A stretch of DNA of 39,072 nucleotides from positions 1 through 39,072 of the forward strand of contig JANXSU010000040.1 in NCBI GenBank assembly GCA_025356545.1. Direction: 5' to 3'. The stretch comes from Comamonadaceae bacterium. Its GTDB lineage: Bacteria > Pseudomonadota > Gammaproteobacteria > Burkholderiales > Burkholderiaceae_C. The translations under genes and the position numbers were made by a program. Below are positions 38,837 to 39,072 of the stretch, piece after piece. Position 1 is the first letter of the stretch; each line of letters starts with the position of its first letter. The notes under the pieces are model-generated. The model worked only from the letters and a program-made list of their open reading frames with translations. It was not told the DNA's origin and ran no database searches.

Positions 38837-39072
38837 TGCAAGAACTCCACAACTCCGAGCAAGCCGCGCAGTGGCTGCGTGCCCACGTCACCGGCACGCT
38901 CAAGACCGACAGTCGCCAAGTGCACACGGGTGACGGTTTCATCGCTTGGCCCGGTGCTTCCAGTGACGCCAGAGCCCATGTTCCTGCGGCCATCTTGCAA
39001 GGCGCAAGTGCCTGTATTGTAGAAAAGACGGGCATAAGCAGCTATCAATTTAATAGTGAATCGGACCCGGAG
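38836..39072 (+). CDS. murE: UDP-MurNAc-tripeptide synthetase MurE (3' partial)
   Basis: The first 79 codons of the enzyme that adds meso-diaminopimelate to UDP-MurNAc-L-Ala-D-Glu; the gene runs off the right edge. The N-terminal domain pattern LKTDSRQVHTGDGFIAWPGA, then AHVPAAILQGASACIVE, matches MurE, which follows ftsI in this cluster. The ligase ATP site is beyond the window. From about codon 66 (ISSYQFNSES) the coding sequence runs through an inverted copy of the GCTAT/ATAGC element. Confidence 0.88.
   Translation, partial: MQELHNSEQAAQWLRAHVTGTLKTDSRQVHTGDGFIAWPGASSDARAHVPAAILQGASACIVEKTGISSYQFNSESDPE
39031..39057 (-). repeat. GCTAT/ATAGC element, copy inside murE
   Basis: On the minus strand from 39055: CTATTAAATTGATAGCTGCT, then TATGCC. 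It has the stem CTAT/ATAG and the ATAGCTGCTT tail of the other copies. It is cut by the window edge or nearly so. Confidence 0.65.

Overview
The window looks like a chromosomal segment from a betaproteobacterium of the order Burkholderiales, most likely Comamonadaceae. The evidence is gene content and order (dapF-DUF484-xerC, CobW GTPase-dksA, mraZ-rsmH-ftsL-ftsI-murE), a Bug/TctC receptor, a single-cysteine DksA, and three families of short dispersed repeats that I associate with this group from general familiarity. The species cannot be named from sequence alone. No tRNA, CRISPR array, intact insertion sequence or prophage was seen.

Layout. 1-1491: 3' part of an Atm1-type ABC exporter. 1609-4757: polar amino-acid (glutamate/aspartate-type) ABC importer gltIJKL. 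4837-7647: dihydroorotase pyrC, a DUF3025 gene and the membrane protease htpX. 7655-10390: a large membrane-anchored PAS-GGDEF-EAL protein. 10427-14157 (minus): FAD-dependent oxidoreductase, amidohydrolase and cysteine synthase, divergent from an EamA exporter with a histidine-rich tail (14216-15283). 15360-15619: a chrB-like remnant. 15751-16115: the RNase P RNA gene. 16167-17595 (minus): a HigBA-like toxin-antitoxin pair overlapping a divergent RsuA-type pseudouridine synthase. 17751-21147: a phosphonate/selenate-type ABC importer. 21155-23554: a small two-repeat periplasmic protein, an MBL-fold hydrolase and a Bug receptor.

23558-24622 is a scarred accessory patch. It holds a TfoX-like gene remnant, a second copy of the tail of tarD, a DUF2442 gene and a frameshifted DUF4160 gene. 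It is followed by intact D-tartrate dehydratase (tarD) and an AhpD-like protein. From 26481 onward the content is mostly core: dapF, DUF484, xerC, rlmI, a CobW-type GTPase, dksA with a long lysine/alanine/proline-rich N-terminal extension, a large two-STAS protein, and the start of the division/cell-wall cluster behind a four-repeat MraZ operator.

The most unusual signal is the behaviour of the dispersed repeats. A GCTAT/ATAGC stem element occurs about six times and a long GTTCGCCCTGAGC inverted repeat three times. Most copies lie inside genes, including dapF, rlmI, murE, the MBL hydrolase and the Atm1 exporter, and read through in frame as extra surface or linker peptide. I see no clearly new multi-gene system. 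The best candidates for follow-up are the DUF4160/DUF2442 module between duplicated tarD tails, the HigBA-pseudouridine synthase operon, and the DksA with a histone H1-like extension.
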